Shown: in pieces, positions 30,169 to 43,694 of the stretch
Position numbering within the stretch: position 1 is the first letter of the stretch
How the letters are laid out: each line of letters begins with the position of its first letter
Assembly (NCBI RefSeq): GCF_027744825.2
Contig: NC_071340.1
Location: 5,830,501-5,894,500 of the forward strand
DNA length: 64,000 bases
Reading direction: 5' to 3'
From: Synchiropus splendidus
Lineage: Eukaryota; Chordata; Actinopteri; Syngnathiformes; Callionymidae
The notes under the pieces: model-generated
Told to the model about the DNA's origin: nothing
What the model saw: the letters and a program-made list of their open reading frames with translations, nothing else
Database searches by the model: none
Program-made: the position numbers and the translations under genes

Positions 30169-30850
30169 CCGCAGCTTTGTCATTTCTACTTGAGCTGGTC
30201 GAGACTTTCTCATGGGAATAATTCAATCTAAAGGAAAGGAAGGGGGATTTTTCACATCTGTTGACCTTGGGATTCCGGAAAGGAATTTGGTATTTCCAAT
30301 CCTGCTAGCTTGTTTGTACCTGATTTGCTCAGGAGGGTTTCTCATGTGCGATACCATAATCAGCTTTAATGCAACACATTCAACACCTTTTTTCTAACGC
30401 GTCTTATCGCCATGTGATTTGTGGCTGAGTTTGCATACATGGTTACTTGCAGCTCGTAATGACACTGACTGCAGTTACATGCAGAGACGGATGTAGGCAG
30501 TGGCTTGACCATAGAGGAAGAGCGAACGAAGCTGACAGGTAGCAAGAAGCCTTGTCAGACTGTTATATTCTATTCTATTGAACTCTGTAGACAATGATCG
30601 TGCTGACTGGTTAACTAGTTCAACTTCAGCGGTCCAGAATCAGTGCGTCGAAACGATGGTTTAGCGCCATCATCTTTTAACGTCAGCACACTTCTTTCAC
30701 CAGGTTTTGGTCGTAAATATAAAAGTTTCTGAATAAAATTAAATATTCTGGAGATTGTGTTTTCTTTGTATCACAAGACTGATTGATGTGGAGATACAAA
30801 AGCACTCACTTGTCTTGCTTTTGATCACTGTTGTGAGCCCTGACTCGCTT

Positions 30851-31178
30851 AACAACCATGCTAACAGCTGCTAACGTGGTGGTGATGTCGTCCCCTAAAA
30901 CCAACAAATCGCGTCTTCTAATCTTCTTGTGGGAACTTACTTACTTAATGACCCGAATGAAGGAAGTGGAAGACAACTCAAATGTCGGCAGATCAACGTT
31001 TTGAGTTACAAACACAGCAGATATCAGGTTTGTTATGTGTTCACTGCTGATATTGACTAAGACCGAGGAACACGCACACACTGCATCAGGTTACACACAC
31101 GACTTCTCGTCTTACAATCTTCTGCATAGAAGATTGTAAGACATGATAAGTGTGTTTACTTCCGTTAGCATGGTTGTA
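30851..31178. repeat. Fold-back element with inner perfect hairpin
   Basis: Arms aacaaccatgctaac (30851-30865) and gttagcatggttgta (31164-31178) are inverted, 14 of 15 matching. More weakly related sequence continues outward. Inside, 31109-31123 and 31128-31142 form a perfect 15-bp stem with a 4-nt gcat loop. No coding capacity. It could be a small MITE or a transcribed hairpin. Confidence 0.45.
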
Positions 31179-34100
31179 AAGTGGGGCTTGTGCAGTCGTA
31201 CAGCAGCCAGTCCAGCCATAGTCGAGCTACATGGCTACATGCTAGCTTAGTTAAGCTATTAACCGCACTATCCAGGTTGTGTAATCCAACTAAGATAAAT
31301 TACAATTTCACATGGCAAGACTTATAAAATTGAAGAATCATGTAGCTGAAGTGACATCTTTACTTGCACATGTACATGTAATGTGTCTGCATATAAAAAA
31401 AATCAAAAGATTTGTTGGCCTCATTGAAGAATGAATTTTTATCTATAAACACACCTTAAAAGTCACATCTAAGCACTGGATAACTTGGTTGTTGCCAGGC
31501 CATGAGGGTCCAGACGATATTGGGCTTAAAAGTCACATGCTTCACATGATTCGAGGCGGGGAAGCAGCTCGTACAGTAGATCAAACGCTTCACAGTGCGT
31601 CGACAGCAGCAGACAGATCCCACCTCAAAGGGGACTTCACTTTTCATTTGAGTCCTTGAACCAGGATTTACTGTTAATCTTTTAATACTAAAGTCTTTTT
31701 TCCACTGTAACTTTCAACCTCTTCAGGGCCGACCATTCCCTCAGATGGAGGTATTTTCTTTATCTGAAATTAGTGACTCAGAACATGGAGATTTTTCTGT
31801 GTTCCTGCTCAAACGGGGGTTTCTCTGTGCTCTGGAGGTCTAATCTCTCTTTATTGTGTCATGACATGTTGCTGAGAAAATAGTGTTGAACACTATTGGA
31901 ACAACGTGGAATAAAACACCAGCAGCAAACTTGCCACATAAAAGTGTCTGGAGGGAAAAGCATAGGATGTGAGTGAGGGTTTCTTGGACTTCAGTATTCA
32001 ATATTATCTCACGATGCAGGTATTGCCCTGCTGATCTCACACCCCATAAGAGATATTCCTTCACTTTCCCAAGGATGCCAACTTCAACGCTTGAAGCTTC
32101 CCCCGAGTTCGGCAAACCAACGCAGCTGTCATCACAACTTTCCCCCGTTCAAGCAGTATCTTCCACCAGAGGTGGGTCGTTTTACCAGATCATTATTCAC
32201 ATGTACTCCATTACTTGTACATACAGTATATATGAAGTGTCTTTGTCGTCCTTTGTTCATTTTCAACTAAATACTTGATTTAAGTCATATAACTCCTGCA
32301 GTTTCCTTGTCATTTCATTCTTCTGTTATAGTCACGATCCACTTTTATTTTGTCCCATGATTCCCGTTTTGTGTCTCCCCCTTCATTCCGATCCGAGCAT
32401 AAGAACACCTGTGCCAGAGCCACTTCAATGGTATCACTGGTAAATTGGCTGTCCTCGCTTGCGCTTATTTCCATCGTTCATTTCATCCGTTTGTTGACTT
32501 ATCTTTTGTTGACTCTTTCTAAACCCTGGTGCTCTGAGTTTTGTGATCTGCCTTTCTCAGTCTATTTGCTCCATGTGGCTTCCTGGTTTTCCCTTTGTTG
32601 GTGCTTTTCCTTGCTTGTGAGTTTGTTCTGACAGCCAGTGTAGTTAATTTTGTGTTTTATTGTTCATTGTGTATAGACTCTGCTTGCATTCGTTGATCTC
32701 GGTGACACCTTTTGTTGGACTAACTCGGTTGTGGACTCATCCCGGTTTGGTGACGTTTTTTGTTGTGATTTTTGTATTGTTACATAAAACTATTGTATTT
32801 TGACTTTTGCATTACTGCAATTGGGTTCCGCTCCGCATCTTGAACACAAGTTATGTCCTTTATTATTAAAATATTTTGAAATATATCATTGTATTTTTTT
32901 AATCATTTTATTATTGATCCCCCTAATATTATTGTGAATATTTCACTTATACATGTGTCAAAACCTGCATATCTTTCTCGAATGGCGACCCTCAAGACTG
33001 GCTGGATCTGTATTTACAGCTGTTTCATAAGTGGCAGGGCTGATCTTCCAGCTCTCGACAGTTGGGTAGGTGATGTGATGTACTGGAATGTGGATGAGGC
33101 ATATTTGAAATACTTTGGCAAGAACTTAAGAACTAGTCACAACAGCAGCCACACAGATTTGATGAAAAAAAAATGCGCACAATTTTATGAAATCAAAGAG
33201 GTGGAGGCAGTCGATAATGTCCAGCTATGTACTACACTATTCACTTCAGAACCTGAGTGTACCGTGACGTTCCCAGATCAAGTCAGAGACACAGTCCTGC
33301 CAGCATGTTCTGAATCTCCTCCCAGTTGAAGACCCCAGTAGAGAGACTTCCTGACGGGTTACTTGAACCATCTCAACTGGCTTTTCTCATTATGTACCTG
33401 GAGGTCCTACCTGGAGGTCAACCCTGTCTTCAAGTCCTACGAAGGAAAAGTACTGTAACTTTGGTTGGTTGCTTTCAGTAGCTCGCCAAAGCTTGTGAAA
33501 ATAGTTTGACCAGTAAATGGCTTTGTCAATAAGATGCTTTGTCTTTTGCTGAGTCCTCGTGACAGAAGAAGCTGTAGGTCCGATTTGGGTCATGTAATCC
33601 CATACTGGAACAGCCTGTTGGAGGAAATGGTGGTGTTTGACAGCCATGAGTCACTTTAGCGAAGGCCAGGTTGACACAAACTATTGTGAGGATGTTGAAC
33701 TCCCATTTTTAATCTTCCGTTGGCAAGGTGAAACTACGACTCTGAGTTAGGTGAATCACAGGCTGGAACTTCCTACCGTAGATCCACATCGCTTGCCCCA
33801 TCTGACGTGATTGACTGATGATGCTATTGTTTTCAAAATCATGACTGTGTCCAAAAGTATGAGGCGTGGGAGCGTTGTGTTCCTTGCTTTATTAATGAAC
33901 TTTTATTGTTCTTCTCTCCCACAGTAGACAAGAGTGTTCCTGGAGAACTCTTGATTTACACGTCCATTTGGGTTCTAAGATGTTTTTATACACATAACAG
34001 ACACATTTCTCCATAGTAGCTAGACTCAGGGAATAAAGGAAATATTAGTCAGTAAACAGTGACAGACTGTCGGCATCTACAATAGTAACACTCAGACAAC

Positions 34101-35772
34101 AGTGACTGTCTAGATCTACAACACTCATACTGTGAGAAACGCTCCACATGATGGAATCTCAACAGGAATGAAACAACCTCGGATTTCTTTGATAAATAAG
34201 AAACAAGTGTGATGGCCAAGCAGGATGTCACTGAGCAACATCCTTCAACCACCAAGACCATAGTGTTTGGAAGTCTGCTGAGTGGAGCGGACCTGAGCTG
34301 CCAATCCACAGGAACCTGAGTGTTCCATCCTACCAACTTCCTCCCACTGGAGCCAGGGCTGCTGCTGCTAGCTCTGCGGCTACTGCCATTAGCATAGTAG
34401 GTAGTGAAGTACTCCTCAAACTTGTAATGTTACTCGAGAGTCTTATGAATATTAGTTGAAGAAACGCTGTCGGGAGTTTTGGAACACATTTGTACAACAC
34501 GATGTGAAGGAATAATGAAAGCAAAGAATACAAAGCTGTGATATTCTTGTTGACACGAAAAGATCTGTCATTTACGTCATTTCTGTCTCTGTCCTCTAGG
34601 TGAGTGACACCGAGACACAGCGTCTGTAACTTCGTTTTACAGACGTGCTCGAAAACATTACTTATATATCTGAGATGATGTTTTGCTTTACACATCATAC
34701 TAGTGTCAAAATTATAATTGTTATTACAAGTAAGTCCTTATTATAAAAATAAATTCAGGTACAAATGATTGAACTTATATCGAGTTATTCCTCGCCCCGG
34801 CCTACAGCTCAGCACTTTGAATGGCTATATGACATCGTCAATGGGCAGATTTATCCACGTACATTTGGAAATGCTAGGACGGGGAATCAAGGATGAGGAT
34901 ATGGTGATGCTGGAAGCCCTCGCTTGAGTGTCAGAACGAAACATTAGACTCTTAGTTTCCACAATGTACATTGCTATCTTCCCGGGACACCTGCAAGCTC
35001 CACGATTGTTTTGAAGAGCTCACTTTCCAACCTGACGTATGTGAGCGGACCACCTAAGATCCACAGCATGTTGTGGTATTCAGTGGGAGTCCACGACAGG
35101 CAGAGAGACAGACAGCACAGTGTCTAAGCTTGACGTAGATTACACAACCACCCAAAACCAGATGATGGCCTTCCCACCTCCGGTTACACTTACAGCAGGA
35201 CATCTGCTACATACTGGGGACACGCTCACACCTCCTCGCTCTGGGACATACAGACGCCGTGACATGAGCCTGAACTGGGCTTTGAGAGATTTCCTTCTGG
35301 TTTTGTGTTGGAGTTCTGCACAGTGAATGGAGCAACGCATACAATAGTGTCACAGACAACAGCCACATAGACAAAAGGAGAAGAGAAAAAAAAGAGTGGC
35401 GCAACACAATAAACTACTTCCGCCTCAGGGCGTTTTGACTCACTCACAAAATAGTAGTTTCAAGAGTAAGAAAAAAAAAAAAGCCGGACGTGTTGATTGG
35501 CTCAGGAAAGGTGCCTGATTCTAGAGCGATTCTGATTGGCTGGGTGGCATGGCCTCACCTTAACAGAGGTTATTACAGTTCATTGACATTGAGGTTTGCA
35601 TGCGTGCTGATGCGAGCCACAACCTACATTCACCACAACCACACACTATTCAAATGAGCTGCAGGCGAGTGAGCGAGCAGTGCAGCATGTGCAGGCGCCA
35701 GAGCAGCCACATTTCTTACACAGGCTGGTTTGGCTTCTCGACACTCATAGCACTCACAAGAATAACGGCATG

Positions 35773-35790
35773 CATATATATATATATATA
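35773..35790. repeat. (TA)n microsatellite
   Basis: Nine TA dinucleotides. Confidence 0.85.
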
Positions 35791-36393
35791 GATCAACGTG
35801 AATTCTTTTTAAAATGTAAAAATAGTTAATTGCTCATGTTAGCAGCACAGTTTCATGAACCATTATTGACAAGATTGACCTTTCAACTGCGTTATCTGAC
35901 TGAGAAACAGCGCATCATTTCAAAACCGTTGGTGACCCCTGATGTGGATGAATCTGCTGAATGGTTAATGTTTCTTTTCTCTGGTGCGACTCACATCTCG
36001 AAGTCAACCTGTTCTTTAAACAAGTCCATTATTGCCCTTGTAATCAGGACAGGACAGAAAAGTGAACTTCAGCTATCAGGAGAAAACCGAAGCATCGTCA
36101 GGAAACTGCTGCCTCCCACCCGTTAACTCAGTTCGTAGAAATTGGACAAAAAAGAACGTTTTTTTCTTGTTATTCCTCATGCGCTCAGTGCCATCATTAG
36201 CATTGGCAAGTAACCTCCGTAAAATCAGCTTTTAATTGAGATTCATTTTCCGCACATTCTCTCCGTGTGTGGAGCCTGACCACCCCCACCAACTCTGCTG
36301 TTAAACTCTGACCCCGTCCAAGCTGTCTTCCTCTAAACTTTTAAAGTGACCCTAATCCTGGAACCATGACCCTGCGGGCCTTTTGAATATTAG

Positions 36394-36488
36394 CCAATGA
36401 GCGTGTGGCGCCCAGCCAAACAAAGGGAGTCTGTATAAGAGCAAAGCAGAGAGCTTGGTGGGAAAGTTGTGGAGGGGAATTATTTCGG
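36394..36488 (+). promoter_or_regulatory. Promoter-like block with possible non-coding first exon
   Basis: A CCAAT box (agccaatgag, 36394-36398) is followed about 40 bp later by a TATA-type element (ctgtataaga, from 36434). Some 30 bp further is a purine-rich segment ending in a good splice donor (ttcgg/gtgagac, intron from 36489). This is the arrangement of a TATA-containing promoter and short first exon, but I cannot see what it would transcribe. Confidence 0.35.
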
Positions 36489-36763
36489 GTGAGACAGTAG
36501 CTCCGCTCTGCTCAGACACATTGTCAGCTACAACTCTGGTAGTGGAGGTGTTGTGAGTTAGTGAGAGTTCTACAATACTCTCCTATGTTTCCTTTCTTAG
36601 CCATGAACCATCAGTTCTTTTGTTCACCACATCAGAAATCAGAAATTTGCATTGATTTGGGTGCGCAGACCTGCTTTCCGCACGAGACTCAAAACTCCTG
36701 CCAAGGCTTCCAGATGCTCTTGGGGGTCCAAACAATGCCTGAGAGCTCATTAAACACAGATTG

Positions 36764-36990
36764 GAGTCAGAATCAGAATCAGAATCAAATGGATTGCCAT
36801 GGTCAGTGGTCAGTGGCAACTAGGAAAGTGCTTCAGAATAAAGTGCTGTCAATAAAATGAAATAAAATGAAATGTGAAAAAATAAAAACAACCCACAAAC
36901 AACAAAGGCTGGTCACGAATGTGTGATGGCCGAAGGGAAGAAGCCGTTCCTGTGACGGGTGGTTCTGGTCTGGAACCAATGGCCATCACC
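36764..36990. repeat. Interspersed-repeat fragment with AGAATC hexamers
   Basis: Tandem agaatc hexamers (from about 36768) precede a segment with aataaaatgaaataaaatgaa and then gaagggaagaagccgttcct, wording I associate with 3' parts of common fish retroposons. The exact family cannot be assigned without a repeat library. Confidence 0.45.
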
Positions 36991-39900
36991 TATCATTTTT
37001 TCTAAGGCAAATTATGACATGATGGATGTGATGTGATGATGTGTGTTAGTATTTGAGCAGTTTCATTTGGAATCACACCAAATAGACATGGATATTCTGC
37101 ATTTTAGCTGCCTGTATTTGTGGTAAATTGGGTTTTTCCCTACAATCCTTCCTCCCTCCCATGGCCTCAAATACTGATGTTGGATGCATAGGTTTTTCAC
37201 TGGACCAAAAGAACAGTTAGTGTGAAACATGCGTTGCGTGGGGCCACATGGCGCGTTGTGGGACAAAAAAACAAAACACGTTTTACTTCCTGGCACATGA
37301 CCGTTTGATAGGCTTTTAATAGCAATTTGACACAAAATGAAACACCAACATAAAGCTTCCCATAAGCCCAATCTCTGTCACTAAAAGTGGAGTGAATAGA
37401 GCACCATCCCATGGATTATCTCACCACAGCCTCCATCTTTTTTTTACACGTGTCACGCTGCTAGTGCATCAACATTCAATGCTGAAAGGTGGCTTTTTTG
37501 TCAGAATAGGGCACAAAAGGCAACTTTCTCAACGCATATATGACTCCACGATGATGGTTCATGCAACCTACTGCTTGTGATGTCAGGTGAGTGTAGAAAT
37601 GTACTGTTGAAAAGAGCTCTTTCTTCCCCACAACAGTCCAATACAGTGTCATCATGTGAATGGAGACTTCCTTCCTTCCTTCACTCGTAAACAAGACTCC
37701 AGGAGTAAATTCTAGCCAATCATTCATTGCAGTCTTGAGAAGCAAATGGTCTCCTCTGAGGTCGAAGTGGTCCTGTTCTTCTCCAATATCCTCCTTCCTT
37801 TTGACTTGGGACTAAGCTCACAACCTTGCCAAAGCAAGATCACAGCCTTATGACAGAGCACTAGAGTTTCTCTGAAGTGAATCTTTGAGTAAGTCCTGCC
37901 TCACTTGTTCGTCAGACAGGTAACATGGTAACGAACAAGTATCGCTAAGTCTGAGTCTCACGTGTGAGTGGGAAGTGGGGGAGGCACCACACAGAACTGC
38001 AGGGATGTCGAAGCACAGCTGGTGAACACGTGAGAATACAGCTGTTCACCTCTTCTCACATGGCACATGATAACAGTCATAAAGGGACAGATTTAAGAGA
38101 CACTGTGGTGATCATGGGGCCATGAAGTCGCGGCATTCCAAGATCTCTGGCTTTTAGACTTTGCAAGATTAAATGGCAACAATAATTTTACGCAATTATG
38201 TAATCTGTACTTGCTACTCCTGCTACTACTGAATGACGTAGTTCTCAATAGCGACAGTGAGATGGAGCTCTGAGAGTGTGCCATATCTTTTCATCCATTT
38301 ATGGACAATATAACTCAATACATTTTAGTTACACGCCAATTATTACACGCAGCAGCGATCCATGAATGCAAGGGCTAGTTATTTTGTGAAAATGAATAAA
38401 CATTAGCGAAGAGAATGGTGTGCGAGCATATATTCACAAATTGAGAACTTAAAAGAAAGAGGAAGACTTGTTCTTGTGGGTGATGACATTAAAGCATTTT
38501 TGCCAGGGTGAAACTCATCTCCACCGCGCTCATTTAATCCAGAATGCAAAATTTACAGTGCTGCTTCCTCTTTGAAGAGGCTGTCGGCCATGGGTTTCAC
38601 CACCCAAGGAACTCAAAACACCCACGTATGTGTCACACATCAATTTTATGCCTGCTCAAAGTTTATGCTAAGTGTATTTTTTGCTTGTCTGGATCTGATC
38701 TGGAAAAAATCACAAATGTTCAGACAACAATTTCCTTTTTGCGATGAGTCTTGAACAGAATGAGAAAATCAGAGTTCAGTGAGCTGCAGCTGTGTGTGTC
38801 CACCTTGACTTCCAAGCCATGGGAGACTTGATTCTTCCTTCTTAGATTATTATTAAAATGTTATTAAGTTCAATATCTTATACGCCTACATGGTTATATC
38901 TTTAATGTGCGGTGATCTGCATTTGTTGTTTCTCCACTCTCCTGATCTTTCAAGCTTCACTAATGGCACACAGCTGGAAATAATCACACAATCAACATCC
39001 AGAGGCAGTGATCTTTATATTCCACCTGGTTTCAGCCTACACTTACTGACTTAAAATAACTCTGTGCACAGGCATCCCTTTAAAGAAAACATTGCGTTCA
39101 CACCAGCCGGAGAATGTCTGCTGCCAGGACATTCCAAAGCTGTAGGTGGCAGTGTAACAAGATGTCTGGTGCCTACTCTTCCTCTGTTTTGCGCCATATA
39201 GATGCAAAGATGCAACCTGAGTTTGCCTAGATCTCCACTGTGATCAGATTTTGAAAATTCTCCTGTAGTGTATCAACAAAGGATGCAAACGAAGGGATAT
39301 TTCTAGTATTCTTATTTCGGAAAATAGCCGGCTACACGTAAATGGGGCCCCAGTCTCTTGCACCAGATCATGCAAAGATTCCGGGCTGGTAAACACCCTT
39401 TCTTATATTTCTTATAAGTAACTCAGGAAACCTCTTGGAAACGTCCATCTTTTTTGCATTTCTGCTTTGGTGATCCAGTGTAGTTGTGTTTGTTGTCCTG
39501 ACAGCCGTGTGTGCCTTTGATTTCAACATTAGATTTTTCAACATTTGACTTGGCTTCCACCATGCTCTGTAACCCTCACAACAAAATCTTTGACACATGC
39601 ACATTTGTTTGCTATCTGTTGCACTGTTTTATCATTCTCTTTTAGCGCTGGAACAAGAACAAATCCTCCCTGATGTAACGTGACAAACAAAAGAATGTTA
39701 AGTCCATTTGTTTAGTTGTTGGAGAGTCAGAACAGGTTTCTATGTGTGCTGACCTGGAACACACAGCGAACATGGGGAGTTGTAGTGACACTGTCAGGAA
39801 ACACACTGTGCAACTATATTGTTCTCCAAACAAGACAGTTTGGCTGTAGAGGGCAGTTCCCATGAGAGCTCTCTTTTTGCATGCTGTTCTTACATGTGAG

Positions 39901-42900
39901 TGGAAGAAGGGAGTTTTATTTGCACAAGCACGTGAATTAATTGCATTACAATGATTTGATGTTTTGACTGGATGTGTCGACGCAGTAGTCCGGTTGAGCG
40001 TCTGAAGTCTTGACCCCTTTATACACAAAACTTCTCCACATGAGCTCTGTCCTCATCTGATTGGTCCTCAGCCTGCCTTGTAACCATGGCAACGATCACA
40101 AACCACGCTCCCCACCTTTGGACCCAGGTGGCTCTTAACAGGACCAGCACCATCCAGTCGTGGAGAAGATGGTTCCTTTCAGGCCTCGTCCGTCTGAAAC
40201 ATGTCTGCTCAGGCCTCCAGTGTCTGGTTCACTCCCGCCATTGTACTCCAACTGTAACTTCTGTCTTTCTCACACACACTCAACCCCACTCCCCTCGCTC
40301 AGCATTCCTCTGTCTGTGAATGACTTCTTTATTAGATGCACAAGCAATTCCAACAATATCGTATAATAAATGCACAATTCCCATTAGTATTGCATCCCCA
40401 TCTCCCCATGTGTGTTCCTTGACTTGAATTTTTTTCAGGTCAGTGAGCCACTAGAGGGTCCCAGATTTATCTTCTGAGCACACACATTACCACAACAGTC
40501 AGATTCATCCATCATCTATTCACCCAGGCCAAAGGCCACTCAGACGGAACAGGCAGAAAAAGTGAGAACGCAAACATCACAGTCCAAGAAAGAGTGAGCA
40601 GAGCGATGGGACCTGCTTATCTGGAGACTCAAAGTTATCTATATTACTAAAGCTCTGCTCACTTTATGGATCATAATGTGTAGACAGAATGTTCTTTTAG
40701 TCCATGAGTCAGAATCCATGTTCTCCCAGATACTTCTATGGGTACTATATGGGTTCTTTTTTCCGACTCATCTGGTATCTGACACCTGCGACTCCCCACT
40801 GTGTCTGCTCTCAGTTTCACCTCCGCAGGTCTTGGTCTTAAAATATCCATGTAGGTGGCCGGAGTTCCTTGTGAAAGTGGATCAATGAGGAGGTTTTCCT
40901 CCAGGCTTTAGAGGCCAAGTCTTAGTTCTGAGTTGAAAATAATTCTTAAATCTTAAAATAAAAGTATTTAGAACTTTGTAAAGTGGTTTGGTTTCCAGGG
41001 GTAATTTATTTACAGAGGTCACCTGGAACACCCACCATTTCACTTACATTCCTCCAGGAAAGAGCTCTTCGACCTCTGCCCTGGTAGAGGGGGCATTTGG
41101 AATGCCATCTTTGGAATTCCAGCGGCTGTAACCTTCAGCTTCTCTTCCATTACGCTTCCTCCTCTTGTTGGTGAATTTTCCTTTTCTGCTCACGTCGCCG
41201 TAAAGCAGCTCTGATCAGGTCACGCTCTCCAGCTCTCTCCAACGTTGGAGTTCGGATATTTCAACATGGGTGTTTGACACAACAGAGACATGTTGCTAGC
41301 ACACATTTGTGTAGTAAAGCTTATCACTTCAGGGCTTGACATTGAGACACGAACATGTATATATTTTCCATTTATACCAACACATGGCCTTAACTTAGTG
41401 ACCACCCTGACCATGTTCTCGACTGAAAGTGTCCACGTGAGCACATAAGCATATGAAGAGTTGAGCACTAGTGAAAGATGGCCTTGTCTGATGAGTCTCT
41501 TTTATGACCTGTACTTGGCCTGTGAATTTCCACTGTAACGTGAAGCTGATTGATCTTGACTCTGTGTGTGGGATCTACCTTATATTACCCAGACAGGGGT
41601 TGAGATAATGAGATGAGAGAAGCTTTCACAGAGCTGAATCAGATGAGACGAAAGAAAATCTGTGAAGTGTGAGGAGGCATGAAAGAGAGAACAGGGCAGA
41701 GGAGATGTGAGATAAACGTCTGATGATGCTGTGGTTGGTTCAGCCAGTGATTGGAGAGCACAAACCATGGACAAAATGCTAGTCAGAGATGACTCATATA
41801 ACACTTCATAGACATTTTTGCAGAGTCAAACAAAACCCCTTTTGCTGAGCTCAGACTGATAAGGACATCAAACCGACAGAGTTGATGTTAAGGTTTTGAT
41901 CCTAATCCTGGCTTGTTCAACTTCTCACTATTCTTCACACAGTTTCTTCACATTCAAAGTGAATTGTTTTGTTTTTGATTTTTTTTTTTACATTTATTAT
42001 GGCATGTTGTCTTGATAGGTTAAAAAAAGCTGGAACAGTTACTCACCCTATACTGGCACACGTGGCCATCACGACGTAACTGAGCTTCAGGCTACGCTTG
42101 AAGGAGTACCACGGCGTAGACTAGGGTAGAAAATAGCAGTAGTATAAGTAAATTTCAATCCAACATCAAACATAAACAACCCTTTATTCTGAACTTCATC
42201 TGAGGGACCGGACAGGAGCGGAGCAGAGAAAAGAACTGCTGTATTTTCTGCCCCATTTTTCAGTGTCTTCTCTCCCCAAACAGACCATCAGCTTCAGTTG
42301 TTTCATAATGACGCCCAGGGTGATTTCCAGATTCCTGTAAGTTAACTCAGGTGACGGATATTTAGATACTGTCACAGCACAAAAGGCAGATCACTTTGAA
42401 ACTGTGAGCAAAACATTCATGTTTTTGACCATGTCATAACACTTTCTTCGCCCATCATTTGTGGACTTCAGAAGGTTTCTGACCGTGTAACTCTCAGGCA
42501 TCTCTTTGGCAATGCAGCAGTGGACATGATTTGCCTCCTCTAGGTTTGGGTCCTCTGAACCATCTTGGAACTGACCTGTCACCTTCGCAGGAAGAGAATG
42601 CGTGTCTCTGCCTTCATTTCCAGGAACTTCTTTCTCATTGTCTCTTTCACTCTTTATTGACCTTCTGTGGGTGGCTGTGTCCCAATATAATCCTGGTCTC
42701 ATCATTGTTAGTGACTTTTCTAGTCATCCATGCAGCCCGGAGAACTTTGAATTTTCATTATTTCCTGCTGAAATTTCTCCACCCGATCCACTGTGCGCTG
42801 AGTCAATAACATAACAACCTTGTCTCTGAATTGGTCCTCAGGTTATTATCTTGCATGTCTTCTGGCACCGAGTATACCAACATGTTTGTTGCTCTTGCTT

Positions 42901-43230
42901 TGGCTTCCAAGTGGGCGACTTGTGCTTCCTCATGCTCGGGTAATGAGAGCAAGAGGGAACCTCGCCAGTTACTCAACAGAATATTGAAAAGCCTAAAAGA
43001 AAAGATACAATTATGTAATAACATTAACACTGGAGGCATTGGCGGCAGATCCGTGTTCATGAGAGGAGCAGTTAATGTACAGTATGTGTACGTGAGAAAT
43101 AGCGACGGTATCAACATTGAAAACAATTTTTAAAATGCAGACCGATATCACTAAATCCTCAATTCTCTGATATACTATACAGTGACTGAATACATAATAA
43201 AATAATACTAAATAAAAAGCTACTCCATCA
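36991..43230. other. Gene-poor intergenic DNA
   Basis: No exon, RNA gene or strong tandem repeat that I can support. Open frames are short and carry no recognisable domain. Confidence 0.45.
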
Positions 43231-43235
43231 GGAGG

Positions 43236-43694
43236 CAGAGTTACGTGGAGGTGGAATATATTCAATCAAGAAAGCGAAAGATAGAGTGTGGAGTGCCTCA
43301 AGTGTCCGTTCTGGGACCCAAACAGTTCATTCTAGTGAACAATATGCATGTGCTGTTTGCAGACAACACTCAATGTATATGTAACAGAGGAGAGGATCTA
43401 GAAACATTCATTGAGAACACAGAAATGGAAATGGTTCCAAACTGGCTCGATGTCACCAAACAGAAGTATGAAACAGGCGGCGTCTGGTGTCGACATGAAC
43501 ATGGCCCAAGACTAATGAGAAAGGTTATCTGTAAACTGAGGGGTTACGTTGAATCACTCTTCATGATGGAATATTGGCAGATTAAGGTCATGGTCTGGTG
43601 GAAACACATGTTCTCTTACAGGAAATATAATGAAACCTGTAAACCTATAATCGCACACAAACTTTTCACTAAAAATTTGCTAGAACGATTATGA
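43236..43694 (+). mobile_element. Degenerate non-LTR retrotransposon, reverse-transcriptase fragment
   Basis: The translation carries ECGVPQVSVLGPKQFIL and, shortly after, VLFADNTQCI. These match the RT signatures CGVPQGS-LGP-LF and the FADDT catalytic box of fish LINEs. The second catalytic Asp of FADD is replaced by Asn and the spacing between the motifs is shortened by an internal deletion. The fragment is therefore inactive. Beyond about 43,500 similarity is no longer apparent. Confidence 0.75.

Larger units (their letters stand above)
25861..36360. other. Gene-poor intergenic DNA
   Basis: About 10 kb without a recognisable exon. The longest open frames (29247-29624 minus, 32889-33329 plus) show no conserved motif and no flanking splice or promoter structure. 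Contents I can point to are a (CA)n tract at 30123-30168, a fold-back structure at 30851-31178 and a (TA)n tract at 35773-35790. Confidence 0.5.

Noticed and set aside
32889..33329. 146-codon plus-strand open frame
   Set aside because: Starts in AT-rich low-complexity DNA, no family resemblance, no promoter or splice sites.
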